A stretch of 64,000 bases of DNA, taken from Clostridiaceae bacterium. GTDB taxonomy: Bacteria; Bacillota; Clostridia; Lachnospirales; Lachnospiraceae. A program made the translations under genes and the position numbers. The stretch's first letter is position 1. The number at the start of each line of letters is the position of its first letter. This document shows positions 44,448-52,344 of the stretch, piece by piece. The stretch covers positions 1-64,000 of the forward strand of contig CABIYE010000009.1 of NCBI GenBank assembly GCA_902362865.1, read 5' to 3'. Below the pieces are notes generated by a model. It was not told the origin of the DNA and did not search any database. It saw only the letters and a program-made list of their open reading frames with translations.

Positions 44448-44490
44448 CATTCACTTGCGATAACAAATCAAAGAGTGAATGGTATTTTTA
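44448..44490 (+). terminator. Terminator after the serine operon
   Basis: CCATTCACT (44448-44456) and AGTGAATGG (44474-44482) form a 9-bp stem followed by TATTTTTA. From here to 44741 there is no gene. Confidence 0.7.
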
Positions 44491-44683
44491 TGCCCATTTT
44501 TAAGGAGGTGAGGGAAATCTTGAAACTTTTTGAGTGTGATGTAGGAAAGGAACGGTGATTCGATAGGTAGCATGAAAACACTTTGTAGAGAACTTGAAAT
44601 GTTGCTATAAACAATAAGAGATTATTGTTAAAAGCTATAACCATCTAAAGGAAAAAAGAATTATGCAAAAGTTGTCTTTGATG

Positions 44684-44716
44684 GTATAGTATATAAAGCA
44701 TATTAACATACTATAC
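44684..44716. promoter_or_regulatory. Inverted repeat before the LysR gene, candidate operator
   Basis: GTATAGTAT (44684-44692) and ATACTATAC (44708-44716) are perfect 9-bp arms 15 bases apart, ending 25 bases before the LysR ATG. The motif ACATACTATA recurs at about 47656-47665 upstream of the nitrogenase-like operon, so both may be LysR sites. Confidence 0.55.
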
Positions 44717-44741
44717 TGATAGGAATAATGGGAGAACAAAG

Positions 44742-45653
44742 ATGACATTAGTTCAGTTAAAATATGTGATTGCAGTAGCAGGGCAGAATTCATTGAATGA
44801 TGCAGCAAAGGTACTTTTTATATCCCAACCAAGCCTTTCTTCGGCAATTCACTCATTGGAGAACGAGATAGGGTTCGATATATTTATACGGTCTAAAAAT
44901 GGGATTACTCTGACAACTAAAGGGGCAGAATTTATCGGATATGCAAAATCTGTAATGGAACAGTATGAGCTGTTGGACGCAAAATATATTTCACAGACAG
45001 AGGTAAAAAAGACATTCAGCGTATCCATGCAGCACTACACATTTGCAGTAAATGCATTTGTGGAACTTGTGAAGCAGTATGGAATGGATGAGTATGAATT
45101 TGAGGTACATGAGACAAAAACCCATGAAGTCATTGATAATGTCAAAAACCGCAAAAGCGAGATTGGCATCTTATATCTGAATGATTTTAATAGGAACGTA
45201 TTAAATAAGTTGTTTGCGGAGTATGAACTGCAGTTTCAGCCATTGCTGGAATGTGGTGTATATGTATATATGTGGAAAGGACATCCACTGGCCGAAAGGA
45301 AAGAAATAGCATTAGAGGAACTGGATGAGTACCCATGTCTTGGATTTGCACAAGGGGAACACAATTCTTTCTACTTTGCAGAAGAGGTTTTAAGTACCTA
45401 TCAGTACAAAAGATTTATCCGTGCCAATGACAGGGCTACTTTGTTAAATCTTATGGTTGGGTTGAACGGATATACTTTATGTTCCGGTATTTTATGTGAA
45501 GATCTTAATGGAAAGGATTATTGTGCCGTAAAACTGAAATCAGATGAACGGATGACGATTGGATATATTTCAAGGAAAGATGCGCCGTTAAGTGCGATCG
45601 GACAGAAATATCTGGAGGAAATAGCAAAATACAAGGATAAATCTTTAGGTTAA
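44742..45653 (+). CDS. LysR family regulator of the sulfur island
   Basis: A 303-residue LysR regulator. The winged HTH is at residues 1-60 (SLNDAAKVLFISQPSLSSAI, then FDIFIRSKNGITLT). The effector domain follows (FSVSMQHYTFAVNAFVELVK, and YPCLGFAQGEHNSFYFAEEV). It precedes a decayed trans-sulfuration gene and the cysK unit, so it is probably a CysB/CysR-like sensor of a sulfur metabolite such as O-acetylserine. Candidate binding motifs lie just upstream of itself and in front of the nifB-like gene. The specific ligand is inferred from context only. Confidence 0.85.
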   Translation: MTLVQLKYVIAVAGQNSLNDAAKVLFISQPSLSSAIHSLENEIGFDIFIRSKNGITLTTKGAEFIGYAKSVMEQYELLDAKYISQTEVKKTFSVSMQHYTFAVNAFVELVKQYGMDEYEFEVHETKTHEVIDNVKNRKSEIGILYLNDFNRNVLNKLFAEYELQFQPLLECGVYVYMWKGHPLAERKEIALEELDEYPCLGFAQGEHNSFYFAEEVLSTYQYKRFIRANDRATLLNLMVGLNGYTLCSGILCEDLNGKDYCAVKLKSDERMTIGYISRKDAPLSAIGQKYLEEIAKYKDKSLG

Positions 45654-45668
45654 TCAGGAGGAAAAACT

Positions 45669-45978
45669 ATGGCAAGAGGAATTGAAACAAAATGCCTGCA
45701 TTTGGAAGAAGAAGAGGGATGCAGCAGCAATTACGGTGATGATGGAGCTGTTTCATCCGGGGGATCATTTGATTGTGGATGCAGACCTTTATGGGGGAAG
45801 CATAAGACTTTTTCATAATGTATCAGAAAAAAACGGGATTACAGATAGTACACTCAGGCTTTCGGTCGGCATTGAGGATGTAAAAGACCTGTTGGATGAG
45901 TTAGATAAAGTTTTTCGGGAAATAGAAGGTGAATTACATACGGAAAGATTTAATATAGGTAATTCCTATCATATGTGA
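45669..45978 (+). pseudogene. Decayed trans-sulfuration enzyme gene (cystathionine gamma-synthase/lyase family)
   Basis: After AGGAGG, the frame MARGIETKCLHLEEEE starts like a Cys/Met-metabolism PLP enzyme. A +1 shift then gives AAITVMMELFHPGDHLIVDA and DLYGGSIRLFHNVSEKNGI, a recognisable central segment. It jumps directly to TLRLSVGIEDVKDLLDELDK, the C-terminal segment of the same family. About 70-80 codons are missing in the first gap and roughly 200 in the second, including the PLP lysine. The family is normally about 380 residues long. It is a pseudogene of a metB/metC/mccB-type enzyme, consistent with the LysR gene in front having controlled it. Confidence 0.8.
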
Positions 45979-46013
45979 AAGGAATAATCTATTGCTTTCA
46001 GCAGAAAAATCTG

Positions 46014-46042
46014 TTGACAAGAGAGAACTGTAAAAGTATAAT
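46014..46042 (+). promoter_or_regulatory. Consensus promoter of the cysK leader
   Basis: TTGACA (46014-46019) and TATAAT (46037-46042) are both perfect consensus hexamers with a 17-base spacer. Transcription should start near 46049, giving a leader of about 290 bases before cysK. Confidence 0.8.
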
Positions 46043-46069
46043 GTGAAACATAGAACAAAACCTACAAAA

Positions 46070-46091
46070 CCTATTAGAAAAATAGGAATTA
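46070..46091 (-). promoter_or_regulatory. Rrf2/CymR-like box in the cysK leader
   Basis: On the minus strand it reads TAATTCCTATTTTTCTAATA followed by GG. It matches 17 of 22 positions of the box at 58741-58762 upstream of nifS, and resembles those at 57374 and 54197. It lies about 20 bases after the predicted transcription start, suited to a repressor. The assignment to an Rrf2-type regulator is inferred from the adjacent rrf2-like gene further on. Confidence 0.5.
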
Positions 46092-46107
46092 GAAAGGAGC
46101 AGATCAT

Positions 46108-46203
46108 ATGAAAGCAAGAGATATAGTGATGAATAAAGTTAGAAAAGATATGTGTTGCTGTCAAACTGTATATATGAATATGGTTTGCTTTTCATATGCA
46201 TGA
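46108..46203 (+). CDS. Cysteine-codon leader peptide
   Basis: A 31-codon frame with a strong ribosome site (GAAAGGAG, eleven bases upstream). Residues 15-19 read MCCCQ, encoded by ATG TGT TGC TGT CAA at 46150-46164, and another Cys sits at residue 27. It stops at 46201-46203, just before a terminator hairpin. Three consecutive Cys codons placed before a terminator and a cysteine synthase gene is the layout of transcription attenuation by a leader peptide: ribosome stalling when charged tRNA-Cys is scarce would disfavour the terminator. The peptide itself likely has no other function. Confidence 0.75.
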   Translation: MKARDIVMNKVRKDMCCCQTVYMNMVCFSYA

Positions 46204-46231
46204 TTTATTTGGCTTACTAAATGCAAAGCCG

Positions 46232-46265
46232 ACAGTTGTCATAAGCATATGACAGCTGTTTTTTT
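46232..46265 (+). terminator. Attenuator hairpin before cysK
   Basis: ACAGTTGTCATA (46232-46243), loop AGCA, and TATGACAGCTGT (46248-46259) form a 12-bp stem with one G-U pair, followed by seven T residues. The left arm can alternatively pair in part with AACTGT near 46164-46169 in the leader peptide region, and GCAAA near 46222 with TTTGC near 46184-46188, providing possible antiterminator contacts. Confidence 0.75.
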
Positions 46266-46337
46266 ATGAAATTGATTAAAAAAGATGACAGCAGAGCTGC
46301 CAAACAAAAAATATTAAACTATATGGAGGTTATCATT

Positions 46338-47276
46338 ATGAGTCAAATCAAAGAAAGTGCACTGGAGTTAATCGGAGGAACCCCGATTCTGAAACTGAAT
46401 AGGTATGCAAAGAAAGCGGGCATAACAGATTCCACCATTCTTGCAAAACTGGAGTATCTTAATCTGGCAGGTTCAGTAAAAGACCGTATTGCATTAGCAA
46501 TGATTGAGGATGCGGAAAAGAAAGGTCTGTTGAAAGAAGGAGCAACTATTATTGAACCTACCAGCGGAAATACCGGAATCGGTCTTGCTGCTGTCGCAGC
46601 GGCAAAGGGATACCGGGCAATCCTTACCCTGCCGGATACCATGAGCGTTGAGAGGAGAAATCTTTTAAAGGCATACGGCGCAGAGCTAGTGCTCACAGAA
46701 GGAGCCAAGGGAATGAAGGGGGCTATTGCAAAAGCAGAAGATCTTTCTAAAGAAATTGATGGAGCAGTCATTTTAGGACAGTTTGTGAATCCGGCGAACC
46801 CTGCAGTGCATAAGGCTACAACAGGACCGGAGATTTGGGAACAGACAGAGGGAAAGGTTGACATTTTTGTTGCTGGTGTAGGAACAGGCGGAACCATCAC
46901 GGGTGTTGGAGAATATTTAAAAGAAAAGAATCCGGATGTAAAAATCGTAGCAGTTGAGCCGGCGGGAAGCCCTGTTTTGTCAAAGGGAACTCCGGGGGCG
47001 CATAAGATTCAGGGAATTGGTGCAGGGTTTGTCCCGGAAGTTCTTAATACGGAAATATATGACGAAATTATTGCGATTGAGAATGAGGATGCATTTGCAG
47101 AAGGAAAGGCATTTGCAGTAAGTGAAGGAATCCTTGTGGGAATATCTTCCGGTGCTGCGCTTAAGGCAGCAGCGATTCTTGCGAACAGACCGGAAAATAA
47201 AGGAAAGACGATTGTAGCATTACTTCCTGACTCTGGCGACAGATATTTGTCTACTCCATTGTTCAATAATAATTAA
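46338..47276 (+). CDS. cysK: Cysteine synthase (O-acetylserine sulfhydrylase)
   Basis: A 312-residue PLP enzyme forming cysteine from O-acetylserine and sulfide. The PLP Lys is in [14 protein letters not shown] (Lys48), the Asn loop is [12 protein letters not shown] and the phosphate loop is [13 protein letters not shown]. The end [16 protein letters not shown] is typical. It starts at 46338 with GGAGG upstream; the longer frame crosses the attenuator. Control by a cysteine leader peptide and an Rrf2-like box places it in cysteine homeostasis. It is co-transcribed with the YezD-like gene. Confidence 0.95.
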   Translation: MSQIKESALELIGGTPILKLNRYAKKAGITDSTILAKLEYLNLAGSVKDRIALAMIEDAEKKGLLKEGATIIEPTSGNTGIGLAAVAAAKGYRAILTLPDTMSVERRNLLKAYGAELVLTEGAKGMKGAIAKAEDLSKEIDGAVILGQFVNPANPAVHKATTGPEIWEQTEGKVDIFVAGVGTGGTITGVGEYLKEKNPDVKIVAVEPAGSPVLSKGTPGAHKIQGIGAGFVPEVLNTEIYDEIIAIENEDAFAEGKAFAVSEGILVGISSGAALKAAAILANRPENKGKTIVALLPDSGDRYLSTPLFNNN

Positions 47277-47312
47277 ACAGACAGATTTTGTCCGGAGTGG
47301 AGGCGGATGTGA

Positions 47313-47471
47313 ATGAAAGAAACAGAAAGTAAGCAGGTTTTGGATAGTTCGCATTTAGGTACTCTTGAAGAACTGTTAAGTGATATGAAATATGGAAGTA
47401 TCACACTTGTTATTCAGGATGGTAAAATTGTCCAAATAGATAAGACTGAAAAATACAGAATAAAAAACTGA
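47313..47471 (+). CDS. YezD family small protein (DUF2292)
   Basis: A 52-residue protein: MKETESKQVLDSSHLGTLEE, then LLSDMKYGSITLVIQDGKIV and QIDKTEK. The segment YGSITLVIQDGKIVQIDKTE is diagnostic of the YezD/DUF2292 family, whose members are encoded in sulfur-assimilation and cysteine gene sets in Firmicutes; their function is unknown. A GGAGGCGGA ribosome site precedes it. It follows cysK by 36 bases and is closed by a terminator, so the two form one unit. Confidence 0.8.
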   Translation: MKETESKQVLDSSHLGTLEELLSDMKYGSITLVIQDGKIVQIDKTEKYRIKN

Positions 47472-47477
47472 CTGGAA

Positions 47478-47522
47478 AACCAGAGGTTTTGTTAAAAAAG
47501 ATTAACAGACCTCTGGTTTTTT
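47478..47522 (+). terminator. Terminator after the cysK-yezD unit
   Basis: AACCAGAGGT (47478-47487) and ACCTCTGGTT (47509-47518) form a perfect 10-bp stem followed by a T-run. It separates the cysteine unit from the tRNA-like sequence and the nitrogenase-like operon. Confidence 0.8.
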
Positions 47523-47528
47523 CTTTAT

Positions 47529-47698
47529 GAATCGTTATAGTTCCCAAATCAGGATGCTGTAGCCGTTGGAATGGCATAGGTTTGCAAAACTGAAGTTGGC
47601 GGTTCGAATCCGCCCAGTGTCATTCAGTAACGATTCGGATTCAGAGTAAACCATGACATACTATATTTTGCATAATATTTTCTGTTCTGAATCGTTAC
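47529..47698 (+). promoter_or_regulatory. Mutually exclusive inverted repeats around the tRNA-Cys
   Basis: GAATCGTTA (47529-47537) is complementary to TAACGATTC (47628-47636), a pairing that would enclose the tRNA. GTAACGATTC (47627-47636) is equally complementary, over 10 bp, to GAATCGTTAC (47689-47698), a pairing that would leave the tRNA outside and form a hairpin just before the nifB-like gene. Both cannot form at once. This resembles an RNA switch or a processing signal for the tRNA. The transcript start is not known, so the switch is inference. Confidence 0.55.
47553..47622 (+). tRNA. Divergent tRNA-Cys (anticodon GCA)
   Basis: A 70-base cloverleaf can be drawn. The acceptor GATGCTG (47553-47559) pairs with CAGTGTC (47615-47621), including two G-U pairs. 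U8-A9 follow, then a D arm GCCG..TGGC with GG in the loop, an anticodon loop TTGCAAA with GCA, and a perfect T arm GGCGG-TTCGAAT-CCGCC. It resembles normal tRNA-Cys (TAGCC, TTTGCAAAACT, GGTTCGAATCC). It differs by a shortened D loop, an A-G mismatch in the anticodon stem, a four-base variable loop and A at position 73, where bacterial tRNA-Cys normally has U. CCA is not encoded. It may be an accessory or regulatory tRNA rather than the main one. Confidence 0.7.
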
Positions 47699-47707
47699 AT
47701 ATTATAG
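47656..47707 (+). promoter_or_regulatory. Promoter region of the nifB-like operon with LysR-like motif
   Basis: ACATACTATA (47656-47665) repeats the motif of the LysR-gene dyad at 44707-44716. TATTAT (47700-47705) is a possible -10, but no good -35 lies 17 bases before it, as expected for an activator-dependent promoter. Confidence 0.4.
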
Positions 47708-47723
47708 TGAAAGAAGGTGTAGT

Positions 47724-48596
47724 ATGAGCAATACATATCAGGACTTACAAAACTCCCATCCGTGTTTTGGCGGTCATAAAAATAATGTGGGACGGATTCA
47801 TCTTCCGGTTAGTCCGGGATGTAACATTGCCTGTCGTTTTTGTGACAGGGTGATTAATGATGTGGAAGAACGGCCGGGAGTGACCTCAAAAGTGATAACG
47901 CCTGATGAAAGCCTGGAAGTTCTGGAAAAAGCTTTGTCCATCTGTCCGGAAATCACAGTTGCTGGCATTGCAGGACCGGGAGATACACTTGCTACGGATT
48001 ATGCCTTGCAGACTTTCCGAAAAGTGAAAGAAAAATTTCCGAAGCTCATCAAATGTATGAGCACAAATGGGCTGCTACTGTATGAAAAAGCGGATGAAGT
48101 GATTGATATAGGAATTGATTCCCTGACGGTTACAGTGAATGCAGTAAAACCTGAGATCCTCGAAAAGCTGAATAAATACATTATTTATCATGGTAGAAAA
48201 TATGAAGGCATAGAAGGGGCAGAAATTCTCATAGAAAATCAGCTAAAAGGTATTAAAAAAGTTGCGGCTTCCGGTATCACAATAAAGATAAATACAGTAC
48301 TTGTTCCAGAGATTAATGGTGGGCATATAGAAGAAATTGCAAAAACTGTAAAAGAGGCAGGTGCAAGCATTTATAATATCATTCCCCTGATTCCACAGTA
48401 TGAACTGGCTGATAGGAAAGCTCCTAATTGCTTACAGATTGATGAGGCAAGAACAAAAGCATCTAAGTATATAGATGTATTCAGGCATTGCCAGCACTGC
48501 AGAGCCGATGCGGTGGGTGTTCCGGGAAAATCGGAGTATGGTGATCGGATTTACCAGAGAAGATTAAATGTAAAGGAAACATTTTCGCATGGATAA
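47724..48596 (+). CDS. NifB-like radical SAM protein
   Basis: A 290-residue radical SAM protein of the NifB core type, without the C-terminal NifX domain. It opens with HPCFGGHKNNVGRIHLPVSP and has the SAM-cluster motif CNIACRFC (Cys33, Cys37, Cys40), RPGVTSKVITPDESLEVLEK, and the C-terminal FRHCQHCRADAVGVPG that supplies NifB-type cluster ligands. NifB builds the 8Fe-9S-C precursor of nitrogenase cofactors, so its presence argues that the NifDK-like proteins here carry a NifB-derived cofactor. It overlaps the next gene by eight bases. GAAGAAGG precedes the ATG. Confidence 0.88.
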   Translation: MSNTYQDLQNSHPCFGGHKNNVGRIHLPVSPGCNIACRFCDRVINDVEERPGVTSKVITPDESLEVLEKALSICPEITVAGIAGPGDTLATDYALQTFRKVKEKFPKLIKCMSTNGLLLYEKADEVIDIGIDSLTVTVNAVKPEILEKLNKYIIYHGRKYEGIEGAEILIENQLKGIKKVAASGITIKINTVLVPEINGGHIEEIAKTVKEAGASIYNIIPLIPQYELADRKAPNCLQIDEARTKASKYIDVFRHCQHCRADAVGVPGKSEYGDRIYQRRLNVKETFSHG

Positions 48597-48969
48597 ATCA
48601 GTAAAGGAACAACCAAAGGCGGAGGTATACAAAGTGGCTACTGCATCCAGTGATGGAATTGTCATAAACCAGCACTTTGGCAGGGCAGATATCTTCTATA
48701 TATATGAAATAACAGAGACAGGTAAGCACAGATTACTGGAAACAAGAACCGTTACGCCGGTATGTAATGGGGGAAATCACAGTGATAAGGAGCTTCGTGA
48801 AAATATCAATAAATTTAAGGACTGCAAATATATATTGGTCAGCAGGATAGGAATGTGGGCTGCAAATGCTATGGAACAGTCAGGCATTGTACCAATGGAA
48901 TTGCCGGGTATGATTGAGGAATCTATTGGTAAGTTAATCACATATGAACAAATACAACATTTATTTTGA
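48589..48969 (+). CDS. NifX/NafY-like cofactor carrier protein
   Basis: A 126-residue protein with the dinitrogenase iron-molybdenum cofactor-binding fold: KVATASSDGIVINQHFGRAD, then FYIYEIT near the start, and a C-terminal VSRIGMWAANAMEQSGIVPM. In NifB of many organisms this domain is fused to the radical SAM part; here it is a separate overlapping gene, which fits the shorter NifB-like protein. It probably holds or delivers the cofactor precursor. The ATG overlaps the nifB-like stop region, indicating translational coupling. Confidence 0.85.
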   Translation: MDKSVKEQPKAEVYKVATASSDGIVINQHFGRADIFYIYEITETGKHRLLETRTVTPVCNGGNHSDKELRENINKFKDCKYILVSRIGMWAANAMEQSGIVPMELPGMIEESIGKLITYEQIQHLF

Positions 48970-49833
<864 letters not shown>

Positions 49834-49850
49834 GATGGAGGTCAGTAAAT

Positions 49851-50849
49851 ATGGCAAAGATTTATGAATCGATTACGGAACTTGTTGGAAGAACGCCACT
49901 TCTTGAAATCAAGAATTATGAGAAAAAGCATGGATTGCAGGCAAAGATATTGGTAAAACTGGAGTATTACAATCCAAATCAGAGTGTAAAGGACAGAATT
50001 GCCTTAGCGATGATAGAGAATGCAGAAAAGAAAGGCTTATTAAAGCCGGGGTATACGATTGTGGAAACTACGAGTGGAAATACAGGAATTGGGTTAGCGG
50101 CGATTGCAGCGACAAAAGGCTATAGGTTCCGTGTCTATATTCAGGATCAGGTCAGTCAGGAGAGGTATCAGGTTATTCATGCTTTTGGAGGGGAGACAAT
50201 CAAACTTTCCGAGGAACCGGCAATTGCCAAAGTATTGGAAGAAACAGGTGGGGATTTTGTAGCTGCAATTAAAGCCTTGCGGGAGGAAGTCCTGTCTAAG
50301 GAAAAGGATATCTTCTTTGTGGATCAGGTTTCAAATCCTGCTAATCCTGCCATTCATGAAGCAACTACAGGACCGGAAATCTGGGAAGACACGGAAGGAA
50401 AAGTGGATATTTTTGTGGCAAATGTCGGAACGGGAGGAACAGTGTCCGGTACCGGCAGGTATTTAAAGTCAAAGAATCCTGGTATACAGATCATAGCTAT
50501 TCAGCCGGGAGAAAATTCTCTGCCGAGTGAAGAAAATCCTGAACCGGAAGAAATCACAGGTGTGCATCCGTTTGAGGGGATTCCGGTGGAGAGAGTTCCG
50601 CAAACTATGGATTTACAAATCTATGATGAAAAATTTGAAGTGGAGACGATTGAAGCATACAGGGCTGCCAGAGAAGTGGCAAAAACAGATGGAATTTTGA
50701 TAGGTACATCTTCCGGAGCCGCTATTCATGCAGCGACACAGCTTGCAAAGAGACCGGAAAATGAAGGCAAAACAATTGTGGCGGTGCTGCCGGATACAGG
50801 GCTTCGCTATCTGTCCACCAATTTGTTTAATGAAGAATTTTTAGTCTAG
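49851..50849 (+). CDS. Divergent cysteine synthase-like PLP enzyme inside the nitrogenase-like operon
   Basis: A 332-residue CysK-family enzyme with PLP Lys47 in [14 protein letters not shown], the Asn loop [12 protein letters not shown] and phosphate loop GTGGTVSGTGRYL. Compared with the CysK upstream it has longer segments around residues 120-165 and 225-255 (for example SEENPEPEEITGVHPFEGIP), and QDQVSQERYQVIHAFGGE in place of the usual [12 protein letters not shown]. The changes surround the substrate entrance, so the acceptor or the sulfur nucleophile may differ from sulfide, for example a thiol released by the nitrogenase-like enzyme. It lies between the nifH- and nifD-like genes, and GGAGG precedes it. 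Confidence 0.85.
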   Translation: MAKIYESITELVGRTPLLEIKNYEKKHGLQAKILVKLEYYNPNQSVKDRIALAMIENAEKKGLLKPGYTIVETTSGNTGIGLAAIAATKGYRFRVYIQDQVSQERYQVIHAFGGETIKLSEEPAIAKVLEETGGDFVAAIKALREEVLSKEKDIFFVDQVSNPANPAIHEATTGPEIWEDTEGKVDIFVANVGTGGTVSGTGRYLKSKNPGIQIIAIQPGENSLPSEENPEPEEITGVHPFEGIPVERVPQTMDLQIYDEKFEVETIEAYRAAREVAKTDGILIGTSSGAAIHAATQLAKRPENEGKTIVAVLPDTGLRYLSTNLFNEEFLV

Positions 50850-50866
50850 AAGAATGGAGGTAAACT

Positions 50867-52342
50867 ATGTCAATAAATTTAGAAAGTTCCAATGTGGCGA
50901 CAAGAGAAAATCGGATTGGTTCCATTACAGGCTATATTGGTTCATTGAGTGATCTGGCATCACAGAGTGAGTGTGGGACATTAAAAGGATGTTTACGATG
51001 CTTTTCGCAGTCCAGCACCTGCCTTTCAAGCTGTGCATTGGGACAGTTATCTGCAATCCGGGATGTGGCAATTATTCATCACGGACCGGCAGGGTGTTCC
51101 GTGGCAAGCGCAGGAGCATATTATTTGGATAAAGTTATGGCAAAGAAACGCGGTGTTACCAATGATACGGTTTATGTTGGCACAGATATGAATGAAAAGG
51201 ATACTATCTTTGGTTCTACGGAATCTTTACGTAAGATAATACTGGAAGTCAATAAAAGGTATTCACCAAAGGCAATTTTTGTAACCAGTTCCTGTGCGAC
51301 TGGAATTATTGGTGAGGATATAGACAGCGTGGTGGATGAAGTCAAGGACGAAATAGATGTTCCGATTGTAGCAGTTCACTGTGAAGGATTTAAGTCCCGC
51401 ATTTGGGCGACCGGGTTTGATATTGCTGACCATGCGGTATTAAGCTCGATTGTACAGCCGCCGAAGGAAAAAAGGAACACCATCAATTTCAAGAATTTTT
51501 ATGAGAGTGCAAGACCGGAAATTATGGAGATGTTTCGGAAATTTGATTTGGAGCCGGTTTTCTTATATTGTAACTCTACAGTGGAGGAACTGTCGCACAT
51601 TTCGGAATCTCTTGCGACTACCTGTATCTGTGGTACGCTGGGGAATTACCTGGGAAATGCACTGGAGGAAAAATATGGAGTGCCTTATGTGAGAAGCATC
51701 AATCAGTGTGGTATTGTGGGTTTTGAAACATGGCTGCGTGAGATTGGCAAGGTGACAGACCGAAGTGAAAAAATAGAGAAATATATTGAGGAGCAGAGAG
51801 CAATCTACCTGCCACAGATTGAGGAAATCAAGAAAGAACTGAAAGGACTCCGGGCGGTAATCGGTATGGGACCGGGATATACTTTTGAGGTTTCAAGGGT
51901 TCTGAATGAACTTGGCATAGAGGTTGTGTGGGCATTGGCATGGCATTATGATAAGAAGTACGAGAATGGGGATGTTCCGCCATCTATGAAATATCTGTTG
52001 GACAATAACATAGACTTTGAGGCAAGCGTTGCCGACCAGCAGAACTTTGAAGTTATGAACATTTTACATAAGTACCAGCCTGATTTATACCTTTCCAGAC
52101 ATCCGGGTTCTACCGTCTGGGCAATCAAAAATGGTACTCCGGCGGTTTACGTGGCGGATGAATACATGCTCTTTGGTTATAAACATACACTTGAATTTGC
52201 CCGCACGATTCTTGACGCCACCCGTAACAGAAGTTTTGAACAGAATCTGGCAAAACGGGTAAAGCTGCCTTATACAGATTGGTGGTATGAGCAGAATGTG
52301 GGCGCGTTTTTAGAAGAGGCAAAGCCTCGGAAGGAGGCTTAA
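50867..52342 (+). CDS. NifD-like catalytic subunit, pair 1
   Basis: A 491-residue protein of the nitrogenase alpha-subunit superfamily. P-cluster-like Cys are in CLSSCALGQ (52 or 56), GPAGCS (77) and TSSCATG (143). The segment HCEGFKSRIWATGFD matches NifD. By eye, Cys255 in CICGTLGN, twelve residues before EEKYGVP, aligns with the cofactor ligand Cys275 of Azotobacter NifD. The region matching the other ligand, His442, reads TPAVYVADEY and has no His. It is therefore cofactor-binding but not a standard nitrogenase, and belongs to the group IV/VI-like proteins. It is encoded two bases before the nifK-like gene. Confidence 0.88.
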   Translation: MSINLESSNVATRENRIGSITGYIGSLSDLASQSECGTLKGCLRCFSQSSTCLSSCALGQLSAIRDVAIIHHGPAGCSVASAGAYYLDKVMAKKRGVTNDTVYVGTDMNEKDTIFGSTESLRKIILEVNKRYSPKAIFVTSSCATGIIGEDIDSVVDEVKDEIDVPIVAVHCEGFKSRIWATGFDIADHAVLSSIVQPPKEKRNTINFKNFYESARPEIMEMFRKFDLEPVFLYCNSTVEELSHISESLATTCICGTLGNYLGNALEEKYGVPYVRSINQCGIVGFETWLREIGKVTDRSEKIEKYIEEQRAIYLPQIEEIKKELKGLRAVIGMGPGYTFEVSRVLNELGIEVVWALAWHYDKKYENGDVPPSMKYLLDNNIDFEASVADQQNFEVMNILHKYQPDLYLSRHPGSTVWAIKNGTPAVYVADEYMLFGYKHTLEFARTILDATRNRSFEQNLAKRVKLPYTDWWYEQNVGAFLEEAKPRKEA

Positions 52343-52344
52343 AA

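Noticed and set aside
46049..46337. Cysteine T-box riboswitch in the cysK leader
   Set aside because: No T-box core sequence (AGGGTGGNACCGCG type) is present; the Cys-codon peptide plus terminator explains the leader better.
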